Origin: Neolecta irregularis DAH-3
Lineage: Eukaryota > Ascomycota > Neolectomycetes > Neolectales > Neolectaceae
Direction of reading: 5' to 3'
Assembly (NCBI GenBank): GCA_001929475.1
Contig: LXFE01000411.1
Span: 1 to 63,199 of the forward strand
DNA length: 63,199 nt
The stretch's first letter is position 1; every line of letters starts with the position of its first letter. Below are positions 25,204 through 37,591 of this stretch, in pieces. The position numbers and the translations under genes are program-made. The notes below the pieces were generated by a model that saw nothing but the letters and a program-made list of their open reading frames with translations, did not search any database and was not told where the DNA came from.

Positions 25204-25390
25204 TATAACTTGGTCTGGATAATAAAACACTATGGACTTTCCGAGGGCGAATTAATGCTGGGTTCCAGATGTCGTGATTTCACGCAACTGCATCCTCATC
25301 ATGCCCCATTAGCAGCCTCCCAGCGTTATTTAAGCCCTGGCCTATCTTTGGGTCTGAACCCTATTCGTTAGTACTTCTCTATTGGACCAG

Positions 25391-27102
25391 ATGCCTACGA
25401 CTACTACCTATCTCAAAGATCATCCTCCTCCTCGCAAACAAGACGGTCAGCTGTACTCCTTAAAAAGCTACTGCTATCGTCACAACCCTAAGTTCAACAA
25501 TGCCTTGGTGCGCCAGGAAAGCATGAACAATCTTCAAAAGGTACCTTTCTTTTTGCGTGGATGTTTCCCACAAGACAGAGCCTTGAAGAATTGCCACCGT
25601 CAGATCAGGAGGCGATTTCAAATATATGGGCCATGTTCGCTTCTTCCCCACCAGTCCAACGTCGCGTTATCCTACAGGGTCTTCTCGCTCAATGCTGCTT
25701 TCCTCAGCTATCGTTCATATCATCTGTAGCGAACGATATGATGCGTATCGATATACTGTCTGCACTACCCAATGAAATTTGTTTCAGAATACTTATTTAT
25801 CTCGATGCCGCATCGTTATGTAGAGCCGCCCAAGTCTCAAACCATTGGAAAAAACTAGCCGACGATGAAACAGTCTGGAAGACCTTATGTCGGCAACATA
25901 TCGATCGCAAATGTACAAAGTGCGGATGGGGATTACCTCTTCTCGAACGAAATCGATTACGCGCTGCCACAAAGCAGCGCAGTCCCCAAAGCCCTCATAT
26001 TGGGGAAGATCTTGCTTTCAGTAGGGAAATTCCATCGCTGGCAGGTTCAAAGAGATCCGTCTCAGAAGGTCCCGGCGAAGTCGCTCAATGCACGATAAAG
26101 CAACCTTGCCTTACAGTTCCTTGGAAACATGTCTATTCGGAAAGATGTAAAATTGAACAAAATTGGCGTAGAGGGAGATATGAAACCAAAATTTTAAAGG
26201 GCCATACAAAAGCTATCATGTGTCTACAGTTTGACGACAATACCCTGATTACTGGATCGTTCGATCGTACAATACGTGTATGGAATGTGAAGACAGGAGT
26301 ACTACTTCGTACTCTTAAAGGTCACGATGGACCAGTATCTTGTTTGGGTTTCGACGATGAAAAGCTATTTTCAGGCGGCTTAGACGGTTCGGTCCGACTA
26401 TGGGACTATCGAAGTGGACGGTGCAGAAAGACATTGCCTCGTTTCGCCGATGGAGTATCTTGTCTTCATTTTGAAGAATCGATATTAGCAACTGGATTTG
26501 CGGATGGAACTGTTCGAATATGGAATTTTATTACACAGTCTCTTGATGCCCTCATCTGTCATGCGGATTTTATCACTTGCGTTCGAGTGAAATCTAAACC
26601 AAAGGTTCTCTTTAGCGCTAGTCATGATACAACCGTAAAGCTTTGGAGCCTCGAAACACATAGTTGCATCAGAGCCTTTCTTGGACATATCGGACAGGTT
26701 CAGTCGCTTGTTTTACACTCATTTCCAGCGTTCGAGATCGAAGATAATGAGTCTGATTATACCACCGACTCCGTTGTTTCCTCCGAAACGCTTCCCAAAC
26801 ATCTTCTCACATCATCTATGGATAATACTATTCGTTTGTGGAACGTTGACACAGGCCAGTGCAAAACAACTCTTTTCGGTCATGTTGAAGGTGTTTGGGA
26901 TATTGCAGCAGACAACTTTCGACTGGTCTCTTGTTCCAACGATTGCCTTGTCAAAGTCTGGGATCTTTATAAAGGGAAGTGTGAACATACATTGGCGGGT
27001 CATTCTGGTCCGGTTACTTGCGTCGGATTAGGCGATGCCATGGTTGTCAGTGCTGGTGAGGACGGCGATGTTAGGATTTGGGACTTCGGAATTTCTCGGT
27101 GA
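25391..27102 (+). CDS. sconB: F-box/WD40 sulfur controller SconB (Met30 homologue)
   Basis: This is the substrate receptor of an SCF ubiquitin ligase that represses sulfur assimilation in filamentous fungi (sconB/scon-2) and regulates Met4 in yeast. The N-terminus carries SYCYRHNPKFNN and, after a 38-nt intron (25541-25578), the block SLEELPPSDQEAISNIW with QGLLAQCCFPQLSFIS, diagnostic for this family. The F-box follows (DILSALPNEICFRILIYLDA) with CTKCGWGLPLLER behind it. Seven or so WD repeats run from GHTKAIMCLQFDDNTLITGS to the end, with clear GH...WD units such as RTIRVWNVKTG and GSVRLWDYRSG. The frame is continuous for over 500 codons after the intron. It is codirectional with its neighbours, and I see no local link to sulfur genes. 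Confidence 0.92.
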
Positions 27103-27341
27103 TCATGGTCAGTTTCCATCAGTCGGTTTGGCCTCTTTCATTTGCGAAGGTATTTGTATTATTGAGTTGGTTGCACTCTTGAGCTAGAAATTGCTTCGCT
27201 AACGTCCATATCGAATATAGATCCTGAAACATAATAGGTTAATTTTATTTCTTGTATAACTTTTATGAGAATTTAGAAGGTGTAATTCTTAGTGTCACCG
27301 TAACTGACAGCGAATACAAATCCCCATTCAACTACACCTAC

Positions 27342-28148
27342 ATGTCGCATTTTCCAGATATCGACGCGTTCGACGCTGGCGATATTACAGTCGGCCATCC
27401 AAGAGTAGGCGAATCTCCCTCAGTTGATGACTTCCTTGCGAGAGAGCAGGCGTTCTTGGGATCCGATGCGGAGATGTTCCATAAACCAGCCCATTTTGAT
27501 TCAAGTGCAGTTAATCAGAACTTTGAGTCATCTTTTCCTGATACACATGAGGTCTATTGCATAGATTGAAAAATGTATTAAATAATATAGATGAACGAGG
27601 TGGGAGGAATCATCTCGTCGTCAACTGCACCGTATATTCCTGGTCAGCAATCATCTCCTTTTGCAACAAAAGACCAACCAGATCAAAATGAAACCGAAGA
27701 AATAGAGCCTGAAGTAATCAGGTGTGCCATCTGTGTCTAGCAAGACGGCGCTGATTGAGTCAGAGAATGGCGGGAGCGTCAAGCTCTTCAAATTCTGACA
27801 AGAGACGAGTCATCCGAAGCCAAAATTAAGAAAGAAATCGAAGCTGCACATCAAGCAATCGATGATTTTTACGAGAATTATAATGCAAAAAAGGATAGGG
27901 CAATCGAACAAACTCGGTATCCTACTTATCTTGGAACTCTAGGCCGTTTCTAACATCCCATCAGGAAGGAGGAGGCAGACACCACATCCCAGAATGAATC
28001 TCAAGGTCACGGTGGTTCGACCTGGGAACAAATCATCAGGTTGATCGACACCAGCGACAAAGCCACACGAGGTATAAACAGCACATCTCGTTTCAGAGAT
28101 GTTCTATTGAGTTTGTCAAAGGATCCTGAGGCTCTAAGAAGAGTGTGA
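27342..28148 (+). CDS. CLC1: Clathrin light chain
   Basis: This regulatory subunit of the clathrin triskelion acts in endocytosis and Golgi-endosome traffic. It begins MSHFPDIDAFDAGDITVGHP followed by SVDDFLAREQAFLGSD, as in fungal Clc1. It then continues through three introns (about 40, 44 and 46 nt) into EWRERQALQILTRDESSEA and the heavy-chain-binding coiled coil IKKEIEAAHQAIDDFYENYN. The C-terminus is STWEQIIRLIDTSDKATRG with FRDVLLSLSKDPEALRRV, the conserved end of the family. Reading phases fit at all three junctions. The length of about 220 residues is normal. Confidence 0.9.
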
Positions 28149-28658
28149 TGTTGGTATTTTGGGTCACTTCTTGCCAGTAATTCATTCAACTTGAACTTTC
28201 GTATTAAGGTCCTCGTGATTTACTAGAAACGTCCAAATGCAGTTTTTTCATAATTATTAATCCTTAAGCTCAACGCCGATTTAAGCGACACCCCCCTTTA
28301 CGCGACACCACCGTTTTTTTGAAAGTTGCATCTGAACAAAATAAAAGGGCTTACAAATATTTCTTTTTAATCTTATCATGATGCTTCATTCTTGGCCTTC
28401 AATTGCCTCAGAGCACCCTCACACTGATTACAGAACGAAGCTTCATGCACTTCGGAAAACGCTCATCAGTCGCTGATCCTTTTACTCATGAGAACTGATT
28501 TATACACAGGGAACTCCTGCCTATATTCAAATTTAAGTTACTGGAAACTCAAGTTACCCAGACATGTGCCTTTTTTAGAGTAGATACATAAAAGATGGAG
28601 AACTACAACTGTACAAGACAGATCGGCCAACAAATATCTCAGTCCGAGATTAATAGGA
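28149..28658. other. Spacer between convergent CLC1 and MDL1
   Basis: This is AT-rich intergenic DNA with short C-rich patches near 28,290. It presumably holds the 3' untranslated regions of the convergent clathrin light chain and ABC transporter genes. No gene is seen. Confidence 0.45.
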
Positions 28659-31090
28659 TTACAAAGGAACCTTTGTGACGAAGTCCTCTTCCTCAGTCCT
28701 CGATCTATGCTCTTCCTCGTCTTCTTCCTCTTCTAGATGTTTCTTAGGGGCTCGCTTGATTGTATCGAGATCAAACCCGTGTAATTGCCATTCCATCAAT
28801 CTCACAAAAGCTCCCTTACTTATCATCAATTGAGAATAGGTACCTTCTTCCTCAACACAACCATTGCTTCCAAGGACTACAATTCGGTCTGCGCGTCTAA
28901 TTGTCGCGAGTCTATGAGCAATAGAAATTGTTGTCATTTTCTCGTCTTTCATCAACATTTGGAGAGTTTCGTTAACTAAATTCTCCGACGTCGCATCTAA
29001 CGCCGAGGTAGCTGGAGTTTAGACTTGCTAAACAATAAGACCAATACCCTCGTCCAGGATTAGAATGTCTGGATTTCGAATCAAAGCACGAGCAATCGCA
29101 ATTCTCTGTTTTTGTCCTCCACTCAGTTGAGTGCCGCGACTTCCGACTCTGGTTTCCAGTCCATCCGGAAAATCAGCAATAAATCCACAATTAGCTCTTC
29201 GCGCTGCTTGTAGGATTTCTGCTCGAGAGGCGAGAAGACTCCCGTATGAAATATTTTCAGCAATTGTTCCGTGGAACAAAACGGGTTCTTGGGCAACAAC
29301 GCCGATTCTCCGGCGAAACTGTTTCAAATTTAATTCTGCTATGTCTTTTTTGTTGAGGGTTATCTTTCCTGAAGCAGGTACATAGAAGCGAAGCAATAGA
29401 GCAGCTAAACTTTAGTGGTTTTCGAGTGAAAAAAGAGGAATACTTATTGTACTCTTCCCGCCACCAGATGGACCTTGATATATCAGAAATGTTTTGTCAA
29501 TCCTACATACCAACGACAGCCACGTTCGAACCAGGGTTGATAGAAAATGATAGCCCATCAAATATCTTGACTGCAGGCCGAGTCGGATATGCAAATGACA
29601 CTAGACAATCAGATGATTTCAAAGCAAACCAGGATGCCATTCTCGAAAGAAAGTGTCCCTCGCGCACTTGAAACAGGACTTCCCACTTTGGTCAGAGATT
29701 AATGTTCTGAGTGGAAAAGAATACCAGTTGGAATGATACTAGGTCTTCTGTCCTGAAGTTCAAATAATCTCGAACTAGCTCCAGTGGCTTTCATAATATC
29801 TGTGTAGAAAGATGAGAGACCAATCATCGAACTTCCAGCATATGCAGTATATAAAAGAAAGCTGCTCAATTCACCAATTGTAATTGATCCGCCCGAGACC
29901 ATTGCTCCTCCTACGGCTAGAATTGTAAGGATTGTCGCATTTCCCGCAAGGCCAGTCTAATGGTTAAACAGATTCTAACCAGAGATAGAAACAGTGGAGA
30001 AAAAGGCACCACTTGCAAAAGCTTCTTTCTTAGCTAAATTGAATAAATTTCGTATCCGATCGTTATATCTTTTGACTTCTTGAATTTCGCCTGAATAACT
30101 TTGTAAAGTCTTCACATTTCCCAGTTTTTCTTCGGAAAGTTTTGTGAGATCACCCAGACCTTGCTGGGTCCTTTTGGAAAGCTTCTTGACATATCGACCG
30201 TAGAAGATAGCACCGATCGCGATAGGCGGAACGATACACATCATTATTCCCGTTAGTTTAACACTAACCCAAGCCATCATTGCAATTCCAGCAGATGCAC
30301 TCACAAGGGCTCGTAGTCCATCCGCAACGCCCTGCGTCAGTGACTTTCCAACTATTGTGGTGTCCGAAGATAAGCGAGAAATCAGGTCGCCATGTCTGTT
30401 TGCATCAAAAAACTCGGCATCTTGAACCATGGTGTTTCGGTACAATTTTGAGCGAAGTTTAGCGACGATCCGCTCTCCCGTTGTACGTAAAAGCACTACT
30501 CGAACAAAGTTTGAAAGTGCTGACAATGTAAACAGTCCCGCTAATCCGAAATAAAATTGATATGTCGAGAATCCCATTATTGTTGAATCATTACTGGTTG
30601 CGAAGTCTATAATTTTTCCGATAGATGCAGGTATTGTCATTTGAATTCCTGAAGAGAGACACAATAATATAAATGCTATCGATAAATCCCTAGCTTCTGG
30701 CTTCGCCAATTTTAATAAACGAACAACCGAGGCTGTATCTGCCGCTCCGTCAACATGCTTTCCTAACTTTGCAGAGAGATCGATTGTAGCAGCTTTTGCT
30801 GCTCGCTCTGTGGGTTCGAACTGATCTACTGTGATCTTTGAGGATTTCCTGAGTGTTGAAGATACAACTTTATTTAGATCGGCAAATCGAGGTCTCGTAG
30901 GATGAAAGAAGCGGTTTGCAGAGAAGGTTGATTTGGTATCATATGATCGAGGCCCAGCCTTTGAGCTTTTTGTGGTGAAAAAATTTGAATTACCGGTGTA
31001 GTGCCTGCGGAATGTAATCGGAAGAACGATACGTGATGCAAGATATGGTTGATTCCAAGATGATGACCGTAGGCGGATTGCGCCCAACAT
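28659..31090 (-). CDS. MDL1: Mitochondrial ABC half-transporter, MDL1/ABCB10 type
   Basis: This is an inner-membrane exporter of the matrix peptide (Mdl1) type. The start MLGAIRLRSSSWNQPYLASR is a likely mitochondrial presequence. The six-helix membrane domain includes GERIVAKLRSKLYRNTMVQD and EFFDANRHGDLISRLSSDT. The nucleotide-binding domain has Walker A GPSGGGKST, Q-loop VVAQEPVLFHGTIAENISYG, signature LSGGQKQRIAIARALI, Walker B ILILDE and H-loop SIAHRLAT. The C-terminus is acidic (HLEEEEDEEEH). Six or so introns of about 37-40 nt interrupt the gene. One splits Walker A (V-G|PSGGGKST), and another, between SFEN and SFAYPTRPA (29601-29637), has a GC donor. All motifs are intact. Confidence 0.87.
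29601..29637 (-). other. GC-AG intron in MDL1
   Basis: The minus-strand exon ends TTCGAGAATG and the next bases are GCATCC. The intron ends TTGTCTAG before TGTCATTTGC. This 37-nt excision restores FEN-V-SFAYPTRPAV, the conserved start of the nucleotide-binding domain. No GT donor keeps that frame. Confidence 0.7.
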
Positions 31091-31285
31091 GGGCCTTTGG
31101 CGTAATACAAACTCTCAATGAGCAGACACCTTTGTCAAAGGTCTAATCGTGTTAAATTGCAAGAGGTGATTATGAGTTCTGCTGCAAAGTGTTGTGAACT
31201 TCCCTGACGTCTTGACGTTTAGACTTCACCCCAAAAATCTCGTCCTCCACTTTCACTCTCCTCCTTGCAAGAAATTACGACCAGG
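31091..31285. promoter_or_regulatory. Divergent promoter MDL1/CDC37
   Basis: The 195 bp between the divergent start codons of MDL1 (minus) and CDC37 (plus) must contain both promoters. I see no recognisable element. Confidence 0.4.
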
Positions 31286-32899
31286 AATGGACAACTTTGG
31301 CTATAGCAAATGGGATCATCTTGAACTGAGCGACGATAGGCATGTTTCGTTATATTCCTTATTCTAACCCTCCTAAGTGACTTCGAAGGTATTCAGCTAG
31401 ATCTCAGTTTCAACCTGATAGTCAAGCCCATCCAAATGTTGATAAGAAATCTTTCATTCGATGGAAACAACGTGATATACACGAGAAACGGGCCGAGCGT
31501 AAACGCAGACGAGAACATCTTCACAAAGAAAGTGATATGAATGAACAACTCTTGGCGTATATTAACAGGTTGATCAACCAACTCAAAAATATGCGAGAAG
31601 CAAGACCTGAAGAAGTTGTCGCTGATGTTATACATGGGTTGCCGAAAGAGCCTGTGGAAGCCAATGTTCCGTCATATGCGCATTTGATGGATTCCTTATT
31701 TGGACAAGTCAAAGAAGCAGTCAAAACTAAAAATGAAGACGGCGACAAGACAGAGCTATACATCAAAGAGATCAAGAGTCATGTTGAGCGGTTGGAAACT
31801 CGACAGACCGAGATTTCAGCAGAGCTAGGTACGATGGCTGTTGAAGATTCAAAGAAGATCACATCGGATGATCTCACGGTCGTATATGACAGTACCGTAT
31901 ATACGTTTTCCTAACCACTCACTCATAAATAGATGGTTAACAAGGGAAATACAAAGCCTGCTTTGTCTAAACCTACGGAAAAGAAATCTGTTAAGACCGT
32001 TGAAGTTTTAAACCCCGAGGTGCCCGCGAAAAATGGACAACTGAAAAATACTTCCTCCGGAACCCAGGTTGACTCGGAAGACGAACTCGAAGAACAAGAA
32101 GAAACATCTATCGAACCTTCGGAAGCTGCTAAACAATTTGGAATGTTGAAGTTGGGAGACTTCGCTGAGGCTAAAAGATTTCTCGCAAGCCATCCGGAAC
32201 TCTTTGAGGATGAAGTTGAATCAGATGGACTTCTTATTGAAGCCTTCCGAGCAGAAATGAAAGGTCATTGCGAATATGCTCGCCAGTGCGTCGATCGAGC
32301 TCAACTACTTTCCTTTTGTCGGAAATTGGGTCCTGATGGTGTAAATCTGTTTTTTCAAAAGTAATTTCCCATCATTGCACGGGTGACTAAACGATAGAAT
32401 CACAACACCCGGACATCAAGCATTAAAAGTTTTCGTCAATGATGTCAATAGTACCTACGCCAGGATAAAGGAACGAGCTGCTGTGATCGCTGCCGAACCA
32501 GACGAAGGGCCCGCCGGCGTCGAGCAAATTCAATTGCAGGCAGTCGATCCAAATACACACATCAGTATATTGGTTCCTCGGGAAAACTCAGACGTTCCTG
32601 CCGAGCGAGAATCTCGAACGATATTTGAATGCTTCCCACCAAGTCTGCAAAGAGCTCTCCAAACTGGCGAATTGGGAGAGGTTAACAAAGTTCTCGGGAA
32701 GATGAATGTTGATGAGGCGGAAGAGATTGTCGAGAAGCTAAGCCGAGGTGGAATGCTTAGTATCGAGGAAGGAATCTTGGATGCAACCCAGGAAGGATTT
32801 GAACTGCCCGACCATCTGAGGCCAAAGCAACAGCAAGTATCCAAGAATAGAGACAAACCTGAGAAACAGGAGGTAATTGCCGTAGACGACGTCGATTGA
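31286..32899 (+). CDS. CDC37: Hsp90 co-chaperone CDC37
   Basis: This protein recruits protein kinases to Hsp90. The start MDNFGYSKWDHLELSDD is the invariant Cdc37 N-terminus with its CK2-type acidic serine region. It is followed after an intron by AHPNVDKKSFIRWKQRDIHE and a long helical kinase-binding domain. The middle, Hsp90-binding domain shows FGMLKLGDFAEAKRFLASHP and CEYARQCVDRAQLLSFCRKL. Further exons give ITTPGHQALKVFVNDVNSTY, then CFPPSLQRALQTGELGEVNK, and the gene ends IAVDDVD. The first intron is ambiguous: either a GT donor within GGCATGTTTC (exon ending in His) or a GCATGT donor gives an open frame, and the two differ by several residues just after LSDD. The remaining introns are canonical. 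Confidence 0.92.
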
Positions 32900-32920
32900 T
32901 ATGGGCCCACAGCTGGTTTA

Positions 32921-33020
32921 AGTATATATAATTCAGGCTCATAGCTCTCCGAAAACATACAATATGGACCCTAGGCGAATTGAGTGTATAATTCAGCGTA
33001 ATAGCCCTCAGGAAACATTG
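32921..33020. repeat. Imperfect direct duplication, 60-bp offset
   Basis: A segment starting TATATAATTCAG (from about 32,923) is repeated 60 bp later as TGTATAATTCAG (from about 32,983). The following bases (CTCATAGCTCTCCGAAAACAT versus GTAATAGCCCTCAGGAAACAT, compared in part) also match. It lies in the 3' region between the convergent CDC37 and calmodulin genes. Confidence 0.6.
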
Positions 33021-33110
33021 CACATTTCAATTGAACTACTCTCAAAGATAAACTACCCTGGCTTCAATATCAAACACGGGGAACATCATTGGACCGTTAA
33101 AACACTTTAG

Positions 33111-33771
<661 letters not shown>

Positions 33772-34406
33772 TATTGTAGTGGGTTAGAGGGAGGCCGGCG
33801 ACAGGTTTTGGGCAGGACTCTTCAACCGGACCTTAGTTGACCCTTATCCAAATATTAAACAGATGATAGGTCTCACTAATCACCTCTACACCAATTGTGC
33901 ATGAAATTGGAGCAAGTATAATCCCGGTTAAAACTACTTCGAACAAACCTTATGCGTAGTTCAAATTAATCACTAGAGTTCTCAAATTATTTACCTGTGA
34001 TTGAAGCTCAAATGGCCGACCAGACACACAGTCTTGCCGAAACGAGTATTTACATTATCCGAAAAAGGGACGAATAGACCTCAATGCTATAGACATCCCT
34101 TAAACTGCAGTGCTAGTTAGAGTTCAACACGAAATGAAGAATTACCAAATTGCGTTAGGGTTGCTAAAATTGCATGTTTTCGATCCCCAAAGGCACAAAC
34201 ACCGACTGTACTCAGGAGCTTGGGTGAACGGAGGTCTAAAGCCCAGTTGAAAATAGGCTTTCTTGGAATGTTAGGTATGATACCTCTAGCTTCTCTTACA
34301 ACAGAAACCTAGAAGCCAAAATTCTTCAGGTTCTTCATTTCAATGCACACAAACCTACAAACACAATTCATTTATTAGTTCACTACCAAGCTCTTCCTTT
34401 GAAATC
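33772..34406. other. Calmodulin promoter and spacer
   Basis: This region lies upstream of calmodulin and downstream of the PPR-like gene, both on the minus strand. Pyrimidine- and AT-rich stretches are present but I see no gene. It is the longest spacer in this part of the window, which fits a strongly expressed gene's promoter. Confidence 0.45.
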
Positions 34407-36490
34407 TTAATCTAAATTTTCTACCCATTCGACAGATTTTGTAATATCTCGCCCATGCTCAATATCATCAATGCTTTCCTTGGCGAATGAAACCAAAGCC
34501 TTTACAACAAAACGGCTGTCAGTGCTATATCCTATCTTTATGGGCTTTAAATATCTATACGACTCTTTGTAACGACGTAAGATTGCAGAATTAATGATTT
34601 TTTCCAAAGTTAGACTCGAGAACTGCGATCCTGATTTTATGAAATGATGAACAAGCTTAGCGACATTCTTGGGCAAATCGTGTCTCTGGCGTGAAGCTAG
34701 AAGGGATGATATCGTCGAGGCTGTTACCGACTTTATGCTACTGCCTTTTTTGTCCAACAAATTCCATGCAAGCTCCGGCGACTTTGTGTACGCGTACGCT
34801 TGAATCAAAGCCTCCAAAACCGGCGGTGATGATAATACTTGCTCTGGAGAATTTCGTTGGACCATCGCTATGAGATTGCTATTGTTTCCACGACCAGCCG
34901 CCCTCAAAAATTCGATCAGGGTTCTCTTGTCGCTCTTGTCGATCTGAGGATATAGGAATTTCTCCATAAATGCCATTTGTTGATATCGGATATAGCTTCG
35001 TTTGTTCCCGATGACAGCTCCTTCAAATATTTCACCATCTATCCCATTCTTCGGCAATAACTTCAATATTCTCCTTATTTCCGCGTTGGTGAGTTTCAAA
35101 CCTTGTTCGAAAAGTTGCTCAAGCAACTGAATTGCACCGATAGTATTCCGAAATTTAATACAGCCAGTGATCGAACTCGCCAAAACGTCTCGATGAACTT
35201 TCTTAGCGGGGAAGGCTGTGAGTATGTGGTTCACTGCAGATAAGGGCAACGTTGATCCGATCAATTTATTTTGCGGGTTAATTCTATATATGCGGAAGCC
35301 AACTTCTGTGCTTGCACTTACCAAACTCGATTGAACCGTGGGAGTAAACTGACCTCGGATGTATGGTATCTTCAATAGTTCCCATAGGGCCCGAATGTGT
35401 CTCAAATCGGTAGCATTTGCAGCACACAATCGAATAGTCTCAGAGTTGATTCGATTTACGTGCACGAGTTTAAAGATCTTTATATATCTTATCGCATGAT
35501 GCCAAAGAATTTCTGAATATTGTTCCCGTTGTCCGGGAGGCCAAGTAGCAGGGGGAATTTTACCAAACGGACGCCGAAACTCACGACATCGCTTTCTTAA
35601 TTGGTTTGCTTCAGCTTCCAAGATCTTATTGAGAGTGAAAATCGAAGGTATTGCATTCATTGTATGAAAGAAAGCCAGTCCACTTTCAATGAAATCGAAG
35701 TCTCCTTGCGACGCCCAACATGCGAGCATGTGACTGAACACATTGACAGGCAAAGACTCTTCTGAGAATCTTTCCATATAAATCTTACGTACTAAAAATA
35801 ATTAGAAGGTCATTGCGGGCGAGTGAGATGTACATTTGAGACTACGAGGCCCAGAGATAATAATCTTTTCCTTCATGGCGGATATGTATAAACAATTGAT
35901 CAGTGATGCAGCATCTTGTGCAGATATTTCTACCTCTGTATCACTGAAGACCTTTCTAATAATTTTCAGGGCTAGTTCTAAATCCTTCCGGTGCATGACA
36001 TTTCGGATCGTAACTCGGAAAATCCCACTGTTACAATTATGTAAACGATAGAAGTTGACAAAGATCTCCATGAATCTGTCCATGGTTAAATTTTTAGAAG
36101 ACTCTAAAAAGATTCCCAAAGCTTTGTAAATCTTCTTGTCAATAGGTTGTTGACTTGTATATTACATACCATAGCGGTGTGCTCTTGTGAAATATTAGGT
36201 CTTATTCCCCTCTTCAGAGGTGACTGATGCTCTTCATATAGTCTCTGCATAAAATAGTATTTTCTCTTCGGAAAATTAAACAGTTGTTGTATATCGTGTT
36301 GATATGGTTCTCTTCCAAAAAGAGGGTGGGACTCTTTTCCACTGCGAAACTTCAACGATATAGATTTCTTATTCTCCGGCTGGAGAGAAGGCGGATTTGC
36401 TGTATTTGTGACTTCTGGTGTGAAACTTTTCCTCAGACTCGAGGATGTGAAAAATCGACATGTCAGGCGCATGAGGTTGAATTTGGACAC
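34407..36490 (-). CDS. Mitochondrial helical-repeat (PPR-like) protein
   Basis: This is a predicted mitochondrial protein of about 675 residues. The N-terminus (MSKFNLMRLTCRFFTSSSLR) is basic and hydroxylated, like a matrix presequence. The rest is built of helical pairs of about 35 residues, for example DLELALKIIRKVFSDTEVEI, FSHMLACWASQGDFDFIESG and ASSITGCIKFRNTIGAIQLL. This resembles fungal PPR proteins such as Cia84, Ccm1 or Aep-type translation factors. I cannot decide which. Two short introns (about 36 and 42 nt) split off the first exons at 36,170 and 35,830, and reading phase is kept. The gene is divergent from COQ11, with 68 bp between starts. Repeat number and RNA target cannot be judged by eye. 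Confidence 0.6.
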
Positions 36491-36558
36491 GACAAACTTA
36501 AGACAAACTTTTTTTTAGAGGTGGCGATTCTCCAGAAACTCATGAGCTGAAACATTCA
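36491..36558. promoter_or_regulatory. Shared divergent promoter, PPR-like gene/COQ11
   Basis: Only 68 bp separate the two start codons of these genes for mitochondrial proteins. The interval contains a run of nine T near 36,512. Shared regulation of two mitochondrial genes is plausible but not shown. Confidence 0.45.
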
Positions 36559-37549
36559 ATGACAAGCCTTCTAGTAATCGGTGGTTCGGGATTCCTGGGT
36601 ACGGGCGATTCTTGAAAATTGCGATAAATCAATTTCAGGGCAACAGATATGCCGAATCGCTGTTTCTCGGGGCATGAATGTCACTTCGCTGAGGTAGTTC
36701 CAACATATTGTGCCCAATGCATATTGATATGCAAGCCCACATGGAATGCCAAACTTTGGAAATAAACAGCCGCTGTGGGCGACGGAAGTCCGTTGGACTA
36801 CTGGCGATGTTTTTGAGCCTCTTTCGTATACAAATCAGCTAATAGACGCTACAACAGTTGTTCATACCGTTGGAATTTTACTTGAAGCAGATTGAATCAG
36901 TCATAACAATTCCAATGCTGACGTCTTAGACTATAAAAGATTCATGTCTATCAAGGAGAGCCCATTGGCTACAATATCACGAATTGGTATCCATTGTCTA
37001 GGCATTGACCGAAATCCGTTGGCCTCGGAAAGCGAAAAGCCCAAAACTAGGCAGTACGAGTATATGAACAAGAAAGCTGGTATATTGGGGTTTCTGGTGT
37101 AGTTTGATAACATGCAGCCATCACAGTTGCTGAAGCAGCATCGAAACTTCCCAACATTCATACCTTCATCATGATCTCTGCGGCCGGGTCATTTCCTGGG
37201 ATTCCGGAACGATATATCACAACCAAACGAGAAGCGGAGGAATATATTGCAAACATAAAATCATTCCGTTCCGTATTCATGAGACCTGGATTCATGTATT
37301 CACCCTCTCGACCGATCAGCGTGCCGTTATCCATGATTATGGGCGCTATATCAGGCTTAACTGGCGGTAAAGCGCCATTCATTGGAGCTGCTGGGATAAA
37401 GCCATTGCTTGTGGACCATGTTGCAGCAGGTATACATCAAAATAACAACTAACTGATACCAAGCAACCATTGAGGCTGCTCTAACAAGTACTGTTTCTGG
37501 AGCAGTTGAAGTCTCTGGAATTGAAAATTTGGCATCTCGACTAACATGA
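36559..37549 (+). CDS. COQ11: COQ11-like NAD(P)-binding protein, coenzyme Q synthome
   Basis: This is an atypical short-chain dehydrogenase/epimerase fold protein associated with the ubiquinone biosynthetic complex on the matrix side. The start MTSLLVIGGSGFLG carries the GGxGxxG dinucleotide motif, split by a 40-nt intron before QQICRIAVSRGMNVTSL. Then follow VRWTTGDVFEPLSYTNQLID and TTVVHTVGILLEAD. Later come TFIMISAAGSFPGIPERYIT and TKREAEEYIANIKSFRSVFM. RPGFMYSPSRPISVPLSMIM and GIKPLLVDHVAAATIEAA complete the match. The end is IENLASRLT. One junction is anomalous: joining LLEA to DYKRFM requires removal of 36891-36929, which starts AT, not GT, and otherwise a TGA stops translation. This is either a mutated donor that disables the gene, a rare AT-AG intron or a sequence error. 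Other introns are canonical (35-42 nt). Confidence 0.75.
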
Positions 37550-37591
37550 ATCCTTTAATATTGAAGGTAATGCTCCTCATCCAAGATTATT

